Source: Mesotaenium endlicherianum
Taxonomy: Eukaryota; Streptophyta; Zygnematophyceae; Zygnematales; Mesotaeniaceae
Reading direction: 5' to 3'
Assembly (NCBI GenBank): GCA_009602735.1
Contig: WELA01003775.1
Location: 283,460 to 347,459 of the forward strand
Length of the DNA stretch: 64,000 nt
The position numbers and the translations under genes are program-made. Positions 11,539 through 23,800 of this stretch are shown here, one piece after another (within the stretch, counting starts at the first letter, position 1; each line of letters starts with the position of its first letter). The notes under the pieces are model-generated. The model was given only the letters and a program-made list of their open reading frames with translations, did no database searches and was not told the DNA's origin.

Positions 11539-11888
11539 CAAGGTTACGCCATACGCGTATCAGCCCAAAAAATTAGGCGTATTTAGCGTATAAATAGCGA
11601 ATAGCGTATTAAGCGTATTTGAATAATATTGAAGTGTAAAAATGAAACTTTTTTGTTTGGAGGGGGGAGGTCAAGAGATTGTATTCAAAGCATGGTGTAC
11701 CGTCTTAATAAGTGTTATATGCCTTCAAGTTTCTGAAAAACGTCGATTGGAGTAATTTTGTACACATGCCGTAAAATAAGGCGTAAATTGTGATGCGTAC
11801 TAAGCGTATCAAGCAATTTTTGCTGTAACGAATTTAGCGAACTAGCGTATCTAGCGTATTAAGCGTATGAACGTACGGCGTAACCTTG
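11539..11888. mobile_element. hAT-like MITE inserted in the pol gene
   Basis: A 350-bp element whose terminal inverted repeats are CAAGGTTACGCCATACG and CAAGGTTACGCCGTACG (16 of 17 identical). It is flanked by the 8-bp direct repeat GCTCCCAC (11531-11538 and 11889-11896). An 8-bp duplication and a CAAGG-type tip are hAT hallmarks. The interior has no coding frame but many same-direction copies of GCGTAT near both ends, like hAT subterminal transposase-binding repeats. Removing it would rejoin the RNase H frame, so it inserted into an already integrated Ty3 element. Confidence 0.88.
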
Positions 11889-13585
11889 GCTCCCACTGCA
11901 AAGTTGATGCGTCCGTGATGATGGTGAAAGGAAGCTCTGGACTTGCAATTGCCAACACAGGTGCCTGCGTGAACAGCTCCTTAATCTTCTCAAATGCTTG
12001 CTGCTCCTTGTCACCCCATAGCCACTTCTCCTGCTTCTTCAATATGTCCGTGAGCGGTGCACACACCTTGGCAAATCCTTCAATGAAGCGTCAATAATAA
12101 TTTGCCATACCGAGGAAGCTCCAGTTGATGAATATCAGCAGGTACCGGCCAATCCCTGACTGCTTGCACCTTCTTTTGCTCCACCTTGACTCCTTCAGCT
12201 CCCACTATGTGCCTAAGAAACTCGACCTCCTTGAGACAGAAGTCGCACTTGCTCATCTTCCCATATAACTTTTGATCTCTCAAGACCTCCAACACCTTCC
12301 TCAGATGCTCCACATGCTCTTCCAAGGTCTTCGAATAGATCACGATGTCGTCCAAAAATACCACCACAAACTGGTCCAAGTAGGGACTGAAGATACTATT
12401 CATGAGTTCCATGAATGTAGCAGGCGCATTAGTCAACCCAACAGGCATGATAGTGAACTCGAAGAAACCATAGCGAGTCCTGAAAGCAGTCTTCTGAACA
12501 TCTCCTTTCGGAATACGTACTTGGTGGTAGCCACTTTTCAAATCAATTTTTGAGAAATACTTCGCTTCAATAAGCCTGTCGATTAACTCGTCCACTCGTG
12601 GAAGTGGGTACCTGTTCTTGATGGTAACCTTGTTGAGTGCTCGGTAGTCGACACACATCCTCATAGTCCCATCCTTCTTCTTCACAAATAAGACTGGCGC
12701 TGCAAATGGAGACTCGCTGGGTCGGATGAATCCCTTTTCAAATAACTCTATCTGCTGCTCCTTCAACTCATCCAACTCCGCAAACGATGGACGATAGGCG
12801 GGTCTCACTAGTGGCTTGCTCCCTGGTTCCAACTTGATCTTGTGCTCCATAGCTCTCTGTGGAGGTAATCCTGCAGGTAGCTCCTCAAGAAAAATGCACT
12901 TGAACTCCTCCAACAGCGCCTTAATTTGGGCAGGCATCTCAGCAGGATTCTTCTCTTGAGCAGTTGGGCTCTGCTCCTTCTGAGCAAGGGGATCAGACAC
13001 CACTACTTGCTCCTCCGGCAATGTACATTCGCCTAAGCTGTTAAGATTCACGCTTGCTCCATCTGATGACGTGGCGAGGGCCATCAAAACAAGGTACATC
13101 TCCTTCACTAGATTCGCCCTGCATAGCTTCTTAACTTGCAGGCTCGACAGAAGACAGTTACTTGTGGTCGTATCTACCTCCACCTGTTTCGCTGTCTCCA
13201 TTCGACCATCACGCCCTTGGACCTTCACTTGTCTTGTGCTCCAGTGCACTTGAGGGTTTGCTTTTCTTAGCCATGGTCGGCCCAATATCACCTCATTGTG
13301 ACGCAACTCTGCCTGCTCCATAACTTCCTTACTCTGGTGCCCCGCTACTTCCACGTGAATAGCTTCCGTAGGTGCACCACACTTGAGTCTCTGCCCATTT
13401 GCCAAAATTGCCTTTTTAGGCACATAATGCTTCTGCACAGAGATTTGCCACTCTTTCACCAGCTTCTTGTGCACAAAATTTGCACTTGCGCCACTGTCGA
13501 CCATATACTTCGCCTTGTTGCCGTCGACTACTCCTTCCACAATAATAGGCTTGTCAACATCTCGTCTTTTGCTTCGCGGCAGGCC
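11889..13585 (-). pseudogene. Protease and reverse transcriptase of Ty3 element A
   Basis: The minus-strand frame carries the aspartic protease motif [12 protein letters not shown], then VILGRPWL. Reverse transcriptase follows with [33 protein letters not shown] and the catalytic FLDD box ([12 protein letters not shown]). Near 12100 the frame shifts and a stop interrupts the region that should encode the SFLGMANYY motif. The sequence resumes with CAPLTDILKKQEKW up to TDAS, where the MITE sits. The upstream link to gag (13541-13620) also contains stops and frame changes. The protein would be inactive. Relatedness is to Ty3/Gypsy chromoviruses. Confidence 0.88.
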
Positions 13586-14009
13586 CTGGGGATAACCTCA
13601 GTGTGATTTCTCGTCTTCACGCCAGGAGACACCCCAGAACGACGTACTGGAGTCCTCGTTTTTCTTGTTGTTGAACTTGCTTCACCTTCACATGACAGTC
13701 TCGCGCCATATGTCCAAGCTTGCCGCAATTATAGCAGGGTCCTCTCGGCTTGAAATTCTGCTGCCTGCGCTGGTACTGCACAAGTCCCAACTCCATAGGT
13801 ACTGGACCTTGTCCACTCATGCTTGGCGCTTGAGATCCAAAGTGTCGATGAACTCCAAAGTTGTGACTGCCCCACTGCCTCTGACTATACTCCACAGCGT
13901 CGACCCTTGTTGCCAATGCCATCATTTCCCCAAGACTGGTAGGGTCCTTGAGCGCCACTTCCTTGGCCACAATTGGCTTTAGTCCCCTCTTGAACTTGTC
14001 CATCATCTC
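13586..14009 (-). pseudogene. Gag C-terminal part with CCHC knuckle, element A
   Basis: Reading from 14009 downward: FKRGLKPIVAKEVALKDPTSLGEMM (end of the gag core), a linker, then the nucleic-acid-binding knuckle CYNCGKLGHMARDC (C-x2-C-x4-H-x4-C complete). The frame ends in a stop about 30 codons later. The N-terminal half of gag is cut off by the family B LTR at 14010 and is not found on the far side of that insertion (after 18809). Confidence 0.82.
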
Positions 14010-14512
14010 TGTAGTGAAACAGATAGATGAAGTATTTAGTGAAATATAATACTTTATCTATTCAAGACAAGGATCTTTGAACACAAGTGGTAGCTTCTTG
14101 AATGAGAGATGGCTTCTTGAAAGTTAATACATTTTTGGATTTTGGCAAGTACAAGAGTGATTCTGGAATGTCTTTCTATGTTCTAGCTCTTGTTTATATA
14201 CTTGCTACATAAGTAATTTCTAGGAAAGTGTATGTTGATGTGTTGGCACCCAAAACATCCCAAAACTTGCCACCTCTTTCTAGAATAATGTACACATGTC
14301 CTTTTGACCTAAAAATGGCACATTTGACTTTTGCCACATGGAGTTCTTCTAGGTCTTTCCTCTAACTTCGAAAATGCCTTGGAAGGTTCAAAGGACATGA
14401 ACCAAGTTACTAGAGTACCTATTCACACTTGACTCCACACAATACTACTCCAAATATATTTGAAAACATTAAAATATATGCAAACTAATATATAATAACT
14501 CAAATCACTACA
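14010..14512 (-). repeat. Family B LTR (left arm of composite)
   Basis: Full 503-bp LTR with TGTAGTG and CACTACA ends, very similar to the pair at 43-50 kb. The C-run just inside (14515-14522) is the polypurine tract of a minus-strand element, so this is a 3' LTR. Confidence 0.92.
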
Positions 14513-15230
14513 TCACCCCCCCGATAGAAAAAGCGACGTCTCGGCGCGTCAAGTCAGGTCTTACACATGTGGAGCAAACTAGTCAACAGTTTCAAGTCAG
14601 ATGCCACACATGTGAAGAGGACTAGTCAAAGGCGCCAAGTCAGGTGCTACACTTGTAAGGTAGACTAGGCAAGGTCGTAGGTGGTGTGACCTTATTGGCT
14701 AGCCTACTCCTTAATGATAAAGAAAATTGTACAAGTTGGCCCAGAATCTGCCACAGAACTGCTCCAAATCTAAAAATTCAAAAGCCAGACGGACCGCATT
14801 GGAGAACTCTACGGGGTCACCAAATTTGAGAGCATTCTAATTTTTGGAGTGTCGTTGAGAGCTGAGAGAGTAGGCACTCCTCCAAATCTGTAAAGAAACT
14901 TCTGAAAACCATAAGTCCTTCTATACTTCTTCAAATGCTGCAAACTAAGTCTCAAACTAGGCGCTGTAAGATGTTTTACCAGAGTCTTGAGTTTCAGAGC
15001 ATTCCAAGTTCAGGGGAGGGCACAATGTCAGAAGGCATACTCTGCCCTAACAATGCCAGCAGCCTGACCCCCTTCTACTTAGAGCATCATATCTCTCTCA
15101 CCAGTGCTCCAAATTGAGTAAACTTAATCTCTAAATGACCGGCTACTCATGGACTACAGCCAAGTAAATTTTCAGAATTTATCATGCAGAGACCTATTAC
15201 CAGTAGCAGTTTTAGTTTTCTGTCCAGAAA

Positions 15231-15867
15231 CTACGAGAAGAGAAGAGTGTCTAATGTCAATTTTTCCTCTTTCTTGTTCTTGCAGGCTGATAGTAACACG
15301 TTGCCACCCACTCTGTACGTAATTTCTCTTCTGGACCTGTTTGCCACTCTTGCTTGAGCATCTTGTGCGTGTTGTAGAGTTTTCTTTGCTGCTGTAAGGG
15401 CTGCTTCTAATGTCTCCATAAAACCTGTGGCTGCAGGTACTTCATCAAGGTCAGCCGTGAAGCTCAGTGGCGTGGTCGGATGGAAGCCATAGTTGAGGAA
15501 GAATGGGGACTCTTGGGTAGAGGCCTGCGTAGTGTTGTTGTAGGCAAACTCGAGGGGGGTCAAGTACATTTCCCAGTCTTGCTCGAGGGTAGACACGTAG
15601 GCCTTTAAAGAGGTCTCTAGGGTACGATTCATACGCTCGGTTTGCCCATCTGATTGTGGGTGGTAGGCAGTAGACATATCCAGCGATGTACCCAAGTTCT
15701 TGAAGAGATTTTTCCAAAAATGGCTTGTGAATCTTGGATCTCTATTTGACACAATTCTTGATGGTAGTCCATGGAGTCGGAAGATTGCCTTTCCGGGTTT
15801 GGTAGTGGTTAGAGGAGTCCTCCCGCCTTTTGGGATGATGGCTTGACTCTTTGGCATGTGGAGACAA
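15231..15867 (-). pseudogene. Family B pol 3' fragment with internal deletions (left arm)
   Basis: Compared with the full element, the fragment starts at the second half of the integrase zinc finger. It skips about 160 bp (losing the first catalytic aspartate) and resumes at [12 protein letters not shown]. It covers the integrase core ([24 protein letters not shown]) and runs to YRVGGNVLLS. A second deletion of about 500 bp then removes the rest of integrase and the chromodomain, joining to the last codons of pol near 15288. The frame stays open across the second deletion, but the product could not be a working integrase. Confidence 0.85.
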
Positions 15868-17545
15868 GCAAGATGGAGCGAATACTTGCAATAATACAAC
15901 ATTACGATTCAGTACCAGCCCGGCAAGACAAACCCAACTGACCCTCTCTCAAGACTGCAATTAAACGCTGTGATGACATTCCTGAAGACAGATCTGGAAG
16001 CTCAATTTTCAGCCGCCTATGAAAGAGGCCCTTAGTACAAGAACGGAGAAGCAGCCTTGGACCCATACAAGAAGCAAGAAGGCAATTATAGGGTGAGCCA
16101 AGACACGGGCCAGAGATGTGTTCCTAATGATTTAGACCTCCGGCTCTTGCTTCTACGAGAAGCACACGACAACGCTCTTGGAGGACACTTTGGAATCCGA
16201 AAGACCACGGGCGTTCTAGCCAGAACTTATTGTAGGTCAGGCATGTCTAAGCAAGTCAAGGAGTACTGCAGGAGCTGTAACACATGCCAAAGAATCAAGC
16301 CATCAATGCAAAAGGCGAGAGGACTCCTCCAACCACTACCAATACCCGAAAGACAATAGACAGACATCTCAATGGACCTTATCGTGGACCTGCTCGTGAC
16401 ACCTCGAGGCCATAATGCAATACTCACAGAAGTGGACAGACTTACCAAGATGGCTCATTTTGTTCTCACGACGACTAAGTCTACGGCACCACTGCTTGGA
16501 AGACTCCTCTTTGACAACATATTCCGACTCCATGGACTACCATCAAGAAATGTGTCGGATAGAGATCCAAGATTCACAAGCCATTTTTGGAAAAATCTCT
16601 TCAAGAATTTAGGTACATCGCTGGATATGTCCACTGCCTACCACCCGCAATCAGATGGGCAAATCGAGCGTATGAATCGTACCCTAAAGACCTCTCTAAA
16701 GGCCTACGTGTCTACTCTGGAGCAAGATTGGGACATGTATTTGACCCCCTGGGGTTTGCCTACAACAACATGACGTAGGCCTCTACCCAAAAGTCCCCAT
16801 TCTTCCTCAACTATGGCTTCCATCCAACCACGCCGCTGAGCTTCACGGTTGGCCATGATGAAGTACCTGCAGCAACAGATTTTATGGAGACATTAGAAGC
16901 AGCCCTTACAGCAGCGAATAAAGCTCTACAACAGGCGGAAGATGCTCAAGCAAGAGTGGCAAACAGGTCTAGAAGAGAAATTACGTACAGAGTGGGTGAC
17001 AACGTGTTACTATCGTCCAAGAATATTTTTCTAATTAATAGGTCTGCCGGCAGCAAGTCTCTCCCACCTATAGGGGACCCTTCAAGATTATCCAGCAAGT
17101 CAACCCCGTTGCTTTCAAGCTAGAACTTCTCCAGACTATGCACATCGACCCCGTATTCCACGCTTCCCTCTTCAAGCCATATGTGCAACCCCACAACAAG
17201 TTCCCAGGACGTGTGACAACCCCACCAGCCCCAACAATAGTGGATGATCATTTGGAGTACGAAGTGGAAGACATAGTGGCTATGAGAAATTTCAGGAGAC
17301 AGCAGCAATACTTGATCAAGTGGAAAGGATATCCAGATTCGGAAAATAGTTGGGTGGCGGCGCACTACCTTGACAAGGTTTAGAGAAAGTTGAAGCGCTT
17401 CCATGCCGCCAACCCCCATCTTGGACCAGCCCCAAGTCTCTCTACTAGAAGCCCAAAAAATTCAGGGAGGCAGCCTGCCACCATCAAGAAGTTGCAGAAG
17501 ACCCCTTGGAGGCAGCCTGCAAGAATCACAAAGAGGAAAAAATGA
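15868..17545 (+). pseudogene. Family B integrase-chromodomain fragment (right arm)
   Basis: The fragment begins at the end of RNase H ([21 protein letters not shown]). It continues through the zinc finger (HDNALGGHFGIRKT, CRSCNTCQRIK), the integrase core and a C-terminal chromodomain ([34 protein letters not shown]). Stops interrupt it, for example a TAG at about 16358 in place of the conserved tryptophan after PERQ, one at about 16777 and one at about 17383, and the frame shifts near 16760 and 17060. It is clearly dead. Confidence 0.85.
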
Positions 17546-18310
17546 CATTAGACACTTTTCTCTTCTTGCAGTTTTTGGACAGAAACTAAAAGTGCTACTG
17601 GTGATAGGTCTCTGCATAATAAATTCTGAAAATTTATCTGTCTGTAGTCCATAAGTAGCCGGTCATTTAAAGTCCAAGTTTGCTCAATTTGAAGCACTGG
17701 TGAGCGAGATATCATGCTTTGAGTAGAAGGGGATCAGGCTGTTGGCATTGTTAGGGCAGAGTATGCCTTCTGACATTGTGCCCTCCCCTGAACTTGGAAT
17801 GCTCTGAAACCTTAGACTCTGGTAGTACATCTTACAACGAACATGTAGAGACATACTATGCAAAATTTGGAGAAGTATAGAAGGACTTATGATTCTCAGA
17901 AGTTTCTGCACAGATTTGGAGTGCCCACTCTCTCAACCCTCAACGACACTTCAGAAATTAGGATGCTCTCAAATTTGGTGACCCGGTAGAGTTCTCCGAC
18001 GCGGTCCGTCTGGCACTAAAGTTTTTAAATTTGGAGCAGTTCTGTGGACGCTATGAAGCTTTGAGTTTGTGGCAGATTCTGGGCCAACTTGTACAATTTT
18101 CTTTATCATCAAGAAGTAGGCTAGCCAATAAGGTCACACCACCCACGACCTTGCCTAGTCTACCTTACATGTGTAGCACCTGACTTGGCGCCTTTGACTA
18201 GTCGTCTTCACATGTGTGGCATCTGACTTGAAACTGTTGACTAGTTTGCTCTTCATGTGTAAGACCTGACTTGACGCGCCGAGACGTCGCTTTTTCTATC
18301 GGGGGGGTGA

Positions 18311-18809
18311 TGTAGTGATTTGAGTTATTATATATTAGTTTGCATATATTTTAATGTTTTCAAATATATTTGGAGTAGTATAGTGTGGAGTCAAGTGTGA
18401 ATAGGTACTCTAGTAACTTGGTTCATGTCCTTTGAACCTTCCAAGGCATTTTCGAAGTTAGAGGAAAGACCTAGAAGAACTCCATGTGGCAAAAGTCAAA
18501 TGTGCCATTTTTAGGTCAAAAGGACATGTGTACATTATTCTAGAAAGAGGTGGCAAGTTTTGGGATGTGTTGGGTGCCAACACATCAACATACACTTTCC
18601 TAGAAATTACTTATGTAGCAAGTATATAAACAAGAGCTAGAACATAGAAAGACATTCCAGAATCACTCTTGTACTTGCCAAAATCCAGAAATATATTAAC
18701 TTTCAAGAAGCCATCTCTCTTTCAAGAAGCTACCACTTGTGTTCAAAGATCCTTGTCTTAAATAAAGTATTCTATTTCACTAAGTACTTCATCTATCTGT
18801 TTCACTACA
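18311..18809 (+). repeat. Family B LTR (right arm of composite)
   Basis: LTR in reverse orientation relative to 14010-14512, starting TGTAGTGATTTGAG right after a G-rich polypurine tract (18296-18310) and ending TTTCACTACA at 18809. It is about four bases shorter than the 503-bp standard. Confidence 0.9.
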
Positions 18810-20895
18810 GCTTTCCATGTAGCCCCGTCAGGTCGCATTTCTTAGACAATCACCAGTAATAAAGTAGAAATTCTAGCAAACTTTTGGCTGCGCCGTTGGA
18901 CGTGATGCTAGGTTTTACATGCCGGACGGGTATTTAGCAATCAATTTAAGTTCCAATAACCGAACAAATATAATGCTGAAACTTTCTGAATCGCGACTTT
19001 TGCTTGCATTTTTTTGAAAGTTTGTTTGACCATGTATTTAAATACCACGGCCAATGAGACAGCCATGATTGTATATGGAAAACTCTATTACATTTGGAGT
19101 TTAAAACAAGCCCACATTGAACCCACCCATGAAAAACGGGACTAACAACGATTTCTCCAAATTCTTCTCTCCAGCCTTCAATGGGTATGTTTCTCTGAGC
19201 AAACAAGCAAAGTCCTTCTAGACTTTGTCCAAGCTAACTGAGTTGTCTCCAACATTGTACAAGTACAACAAGCAACCTAAGCCCATGGCACAATCACGCA
19301 CACAACTTTAGCATTGATCAATTTCAATCACCAAACATGCAAACACAACACACTCGCGATAAACATCTACTAAACTTACGCTTCATTCAGTATCACCACA
19401 TAAATACTATGTCAATATATGCTCCATCCCAAATGAAGTCGTGACAAACACACCAATCTGGTCCTCGTCGATTGAATGTAGGCTTATCCAGCTACCTGCT
19501 AATTACTTTATGGCTCGTCCTAGAAACTCCATTTCACCACTCCCCAATCGCGGGCCGACCTACTTGTAGTCTAGGTTTGCTACTTTCGCCTGTCTCGGCC
19601 CGCAGAAGACCCTTGAGTAACCATAGGGTCCTAAGGGAGCTTGGTAAGCTGCCCTTTGGTCACCCTCACCGTCTTTCTAAACTGTTTCGCTACTCATAGC
19701 ATGGTTGACACCACTTGCACACTCAATCGTCATCTCCACCCGAAGAGTTTGCACAACTCTGACACAGCTGTAGCGTGAGTGCCATACCTGCTCCGTCTGG
19801 CCTTCGTGACCATCAACACGGTCGACACAACCGTCTTTGCCATGTCCGCGCACTCAACCCTACCCTAGCCTTGCTTGTCACCCTTTCTCGACTCCTAAGT
19901 GACGCATGTTCAAGGCCCAAGGCCTTCATTATATTTGATTACCTTATATGCATCAAAAGTATCAAGTGGATACAATTTACACGACCAAAAATATGACGGT
20001 TACATGTGGGAAGACTAACCTCTTCCCTATTCCTTCTTCACCACCTTCTTCTCAAAAATCAAACATCATCTTTGTTAATAATAGTGGTATCACATAGATA
20101 CAAAAATACACATACGGCCATTCTATTATGTGGAAGGATTTGAGGTCAGACCAACCTACGCTGGAGTCCAGGAAGACCTTGAGTTGACCATTGATAATCT
20201 AATACTTGTGCTCATGCTCACTTGTGCTGCCTCTGGCTCACTCTCTGGCGCACGCTTCCCGAAGTCCAAGACTTACAGGCTCGACTGGGTATGACCGGGC
20301 ACGACTGGGCATGACTAGGGAAGACTGGCACTTGGCAGGACAAAGTCGATATCAATGTCGATCGACTCACTTCTTTCTCTGGACCACTCTGGATGAAGTT
20401 TTCTTCAAGTCACTGCATTCATATACGAAGGATACATGCGTCAGAACGAAGGCCACTCCATGTGTTGCAAAGGAGAGGAGTTCGTCTTTGCATGCTCATT
20501 TGTCGTGAATAGCTTTCTATCTTTCTCGCGTTGACAAGCCTTTGTGACGCGCGTGAATGAGCTATTGTACGAATTATTTTCTCGTGGAACATCCTCGTTG
20601 ATTAGCATTGTGGGTGGCATGCACGATAAAGTTGCGCAGACCAGATGATTATTGCGCATTCTTGGAGGGATGATATTCCCGGCAAGAAAGCGTGCACGAG
20701 CAGATTTCGAGGCGTCGAGACGCTGGCAGCTCGCCCCCCGCGAGCTGGGTGCCTCAGGTTCGTCCGCGACCATTTAGCTAGCTTCTTCACGTATTTATTG
20801 GCAGGTCTGCCCTCATTCTTGTATTCGCTGTGCGTTCCGTGACAGTATTTAGTTCTCGTACTTCCGAAAAGTGAAAAGTCAGAGCTCTTATCGCC
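18810..20895. other. Intergenic stretch upstream of the ferritin-like gene
   Basis: No host gene is recognised. The stretch should include the promoter and leader of the plus-strand gene that starts at 20896. I could not identify a TATA box with confidence. The segment 19480-19960 is moderately GC-rich without a convincing coding frame. Confidence 0.4.
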
Positions 20896-23800
20896 ATGGC
20901 AACCCGTGGGAAGCAGAGCGGGCACGACACCGCTAAGATGCAGCAGAAGATGGAAATGGAGCCTTTATCTAAAGTCCTTGATGGCACAGTCATTCCTGGG
21001 GAGAAACCCTTTAGTATCCATGTAAGATATTGATGCATACTGACGTTAGAGGCTGAATAAGAAGCACATGCACGAGTTTGGATTTCGCCCCCACACCTGC
21101 TCAGCTGGTTCTAAAAAAGTTTGCTTAGCTTCTTGTAGTATATTTGGTTGAAAGTATTGTGGCCATTATTTCAAGCATGCCAGAGCATGCATTCTTGTTG
21201 GAAATGTGTGAGCTTCAGCATGGTGATGCATTCAGAAACCTGCTTTCTTATGTCAGATTCTGGCACGCTGATAGTGAGTACTTGTCTAGTCTATTCATGC
21301 ATATTGCCATACTACTGGCGAATAGAGGCCAGTCCATGTGAAGTAATGTTCAATAGGGGCAATCCTTTTGTAAGCGACACCTCTTTCTGCTTGCATTCAA
21401 CTTGTAAGACAAATGTTGGAGCCCTCTTGCAGTCTTAGCTTGCCATAGCATGAAGAGAATGCTCAAGAAGCTGCGTCAGCTCAATAGGCAGCAGCAGATA
21501 ATGCCACAATTAACTTTGTTGAAGTTATACTCAACTGGGAGAGCGGTTCCTCTGCTGCCTACACATGCAGGAAACATGTTCCATGCAAGCGTGCTAGGCC
21601 AGGCCAGCTTGGCTCTTGACACTTATTGCCATGGCACGGTGCAGCTGTGCAGAACTGGCAAGGCTAATGGGCCGAGGCTCTCTAATTCTAGTTTCTTATC
21701 TCTTTTTTCCTTTCTGTCTTTTCATCCTCAGGAGGAAGTCCAATCGAAGGGGGGAGTGGACCTGTTGGCCCCTGGCCCGGGTGAGAAGAGCCTCATCCGC
21801 ATCTACCTCGACGAGAGCCTGGAGAAGGCATTCAACTGCGCCATCAAGTACGTGCTCTAGAGGACCTCTCCCCCCCCCCCACTCTTTTTTTCATGTCATA
21901 GGACATTTTCTCATGTCTTCGTTCTTTACCCCTCCTTTGTTAGCTAGCCGTTGGAAAGAATGGCAGAGGGTCTTCTTTTTCTCACACCGTAGCACTTTCT
22001 ACTGATATCATTGTGTATCATGAAGTTGAGGAATTGTAATGGAGCAATGGCTCTTTCAGTGAAATTAATTAATAATTGTATTTGGTTGTGATTGGACGCA
22101 TGGCAGCGTGCATCTGCAGGCGTTCTACCAGTACCAGGCTTTGAGCAACTTCTGCTTCAAGGACAACGTGTCGCTGCCAGGCATGGGCAAGTACTTCTTC
22201 AAGCGCTCCATGGCCTTCCTCAAGAACTACAAGGACCTGGCAGAGTTTGCTGTAAGAGCCACTCAGCCTCGCCACTCACTATCGATGCATTCTTCTCATT
22301 GTCCTATGCTCATTCTCTTTATTTCTTTATTTTTGTTGTCTCCCTCCTTTCCTGCTCTTCTGGTCACCCACCAGTGTCTGAAGTCTTACTGTGCTGGTAG
22401 GCAATATTGGACTTTCATTTTGTGCCTGTGATGTGAAACAGCACGGACATCACGTGGGAGGCTTTGGTGTATGCAAGCTTTGGTTGTGCCAGGCTTGGAT
22501 TTGCTTGAACAGGCTCAAAATTGCAAGAAATAAAGGGAAGCTCAGTCACAATTAGAAAAACAATCATATGTTAGAAAGCATAGCACAGAAAAAGGACCAA
22601 GATTCACTGATTGATTTCTGCTTTTCTTGGCAGTCTTCGAGGGGAGGACAGGTGATGCTGCGTGACATCCAGGCGCCACATCAGCAGTTTTTTGATTCTA
22701 CAAACGGGGAAGCTCTTGCAGGTGAGCTGCACCCTTCTCTTTCTTCTTTCTGCCTGTGATACAAGAAGAGAATCACAATGACAGTGTCCGTCATGAGGCG
22801 GAGGCTGAGGCTGAGGCTGAATTGAGATATTTCTGGCTGATAATGATGAAACTCTCTCGCATGCTGCTGCTGTTGATAGGACCTGCCCTCAAGTTTGAGG
22901 TGTCTCTTTCTTGCTATTCTCCACTTGTGGTGAGACTTTTGACATTGTCGATTTTGTTCATTGGGGTTCACCTGCTTGTTAGAATGGGGAGCTTTTGCAT
23001 GTTGTGTATGGAGCAGCACCCGACTTCAGTTTCTTTTCTCTGTTCTTATTCTTTTGGTGGGGGCAGTGATGGAGTACGACCTGGCGGCATCCAAGGTGGT
23101 GTATGAGAAGCAGTTGCAGCTGCACAAGGTACCAAGTGTCTTGGATTTATTCACGTTACATATGTTAGTAGCATGTACTTGCATATACATTTATCTACTC
23201 ATATTATATGTATACCGTATACGTATATGTCATGGATGTTAATTTCGGATATATGTATTATACATGTGTGAATGTCTACATCACATGTTCTTTACTGGGG
23301 AGTGCTAGGGGACCTGCGATGTAGTACAAAATATGAAGTGTGTTCAAATGTTTAAAATGTGCATCATAAATCTTGATTCTGTGTACATCTGTTCAACGTT
23401 GTCTGATACTTTTGAGTGTGCTTTTCCTCCTAAATAAGAGATCAGTTGAGTCTTAGAAGTTGTGACTTGCTGCACATTTGGACAAGATAAATGAGTTAGT
23501 TTTCGCCTAGAAGGTTTCTACTGACTTTCTCTTCTCGTAAGACTCTTATACCTGAAGAGGTTTCATGACAATGGTGATCTCTTTAAGATGGGAAAGGAGG
23601 CACTTTCGTGTACATGTTTGTATAGAAAATTGTGCATAGAAAATTGCATGTGTATTTTACTACTCATTGTCGGTTTTTAATGTGGAACTCCATTGTGAAG
23701 CTTCACTTGTGAACGACTATGTGCTGACAAAGCAAAGTGTTGATGCTTTTGGGCTTATTTGGGGGGGATTGCAGGCGGCGGAGAAAGTGGGTGATGCAGG

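Larger units (their letters stand above)
14010..18809. mobile_element. Inverted composite of two family B 3' halves
   Basis: The block begins and ends with family B LTRs in opposite orientation (14010-14512 and 18311-18809). Each is followed inward by its polypurine tract, 3' untranslated region and pol 3' end. The left half reads on the minus strand and the right half on the plus strand, meeting head to head at about 15867/15868. Neither half has a primer-binding site, gag, protease or reverse transcriptase. The outer flanks (atctc on the left, gcttt on the right) do not form a duplication. It is either a rearranged insertion product or the fusion of two truncated copies. An assembly error cannot be excluded. 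Confidence 0.78.
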
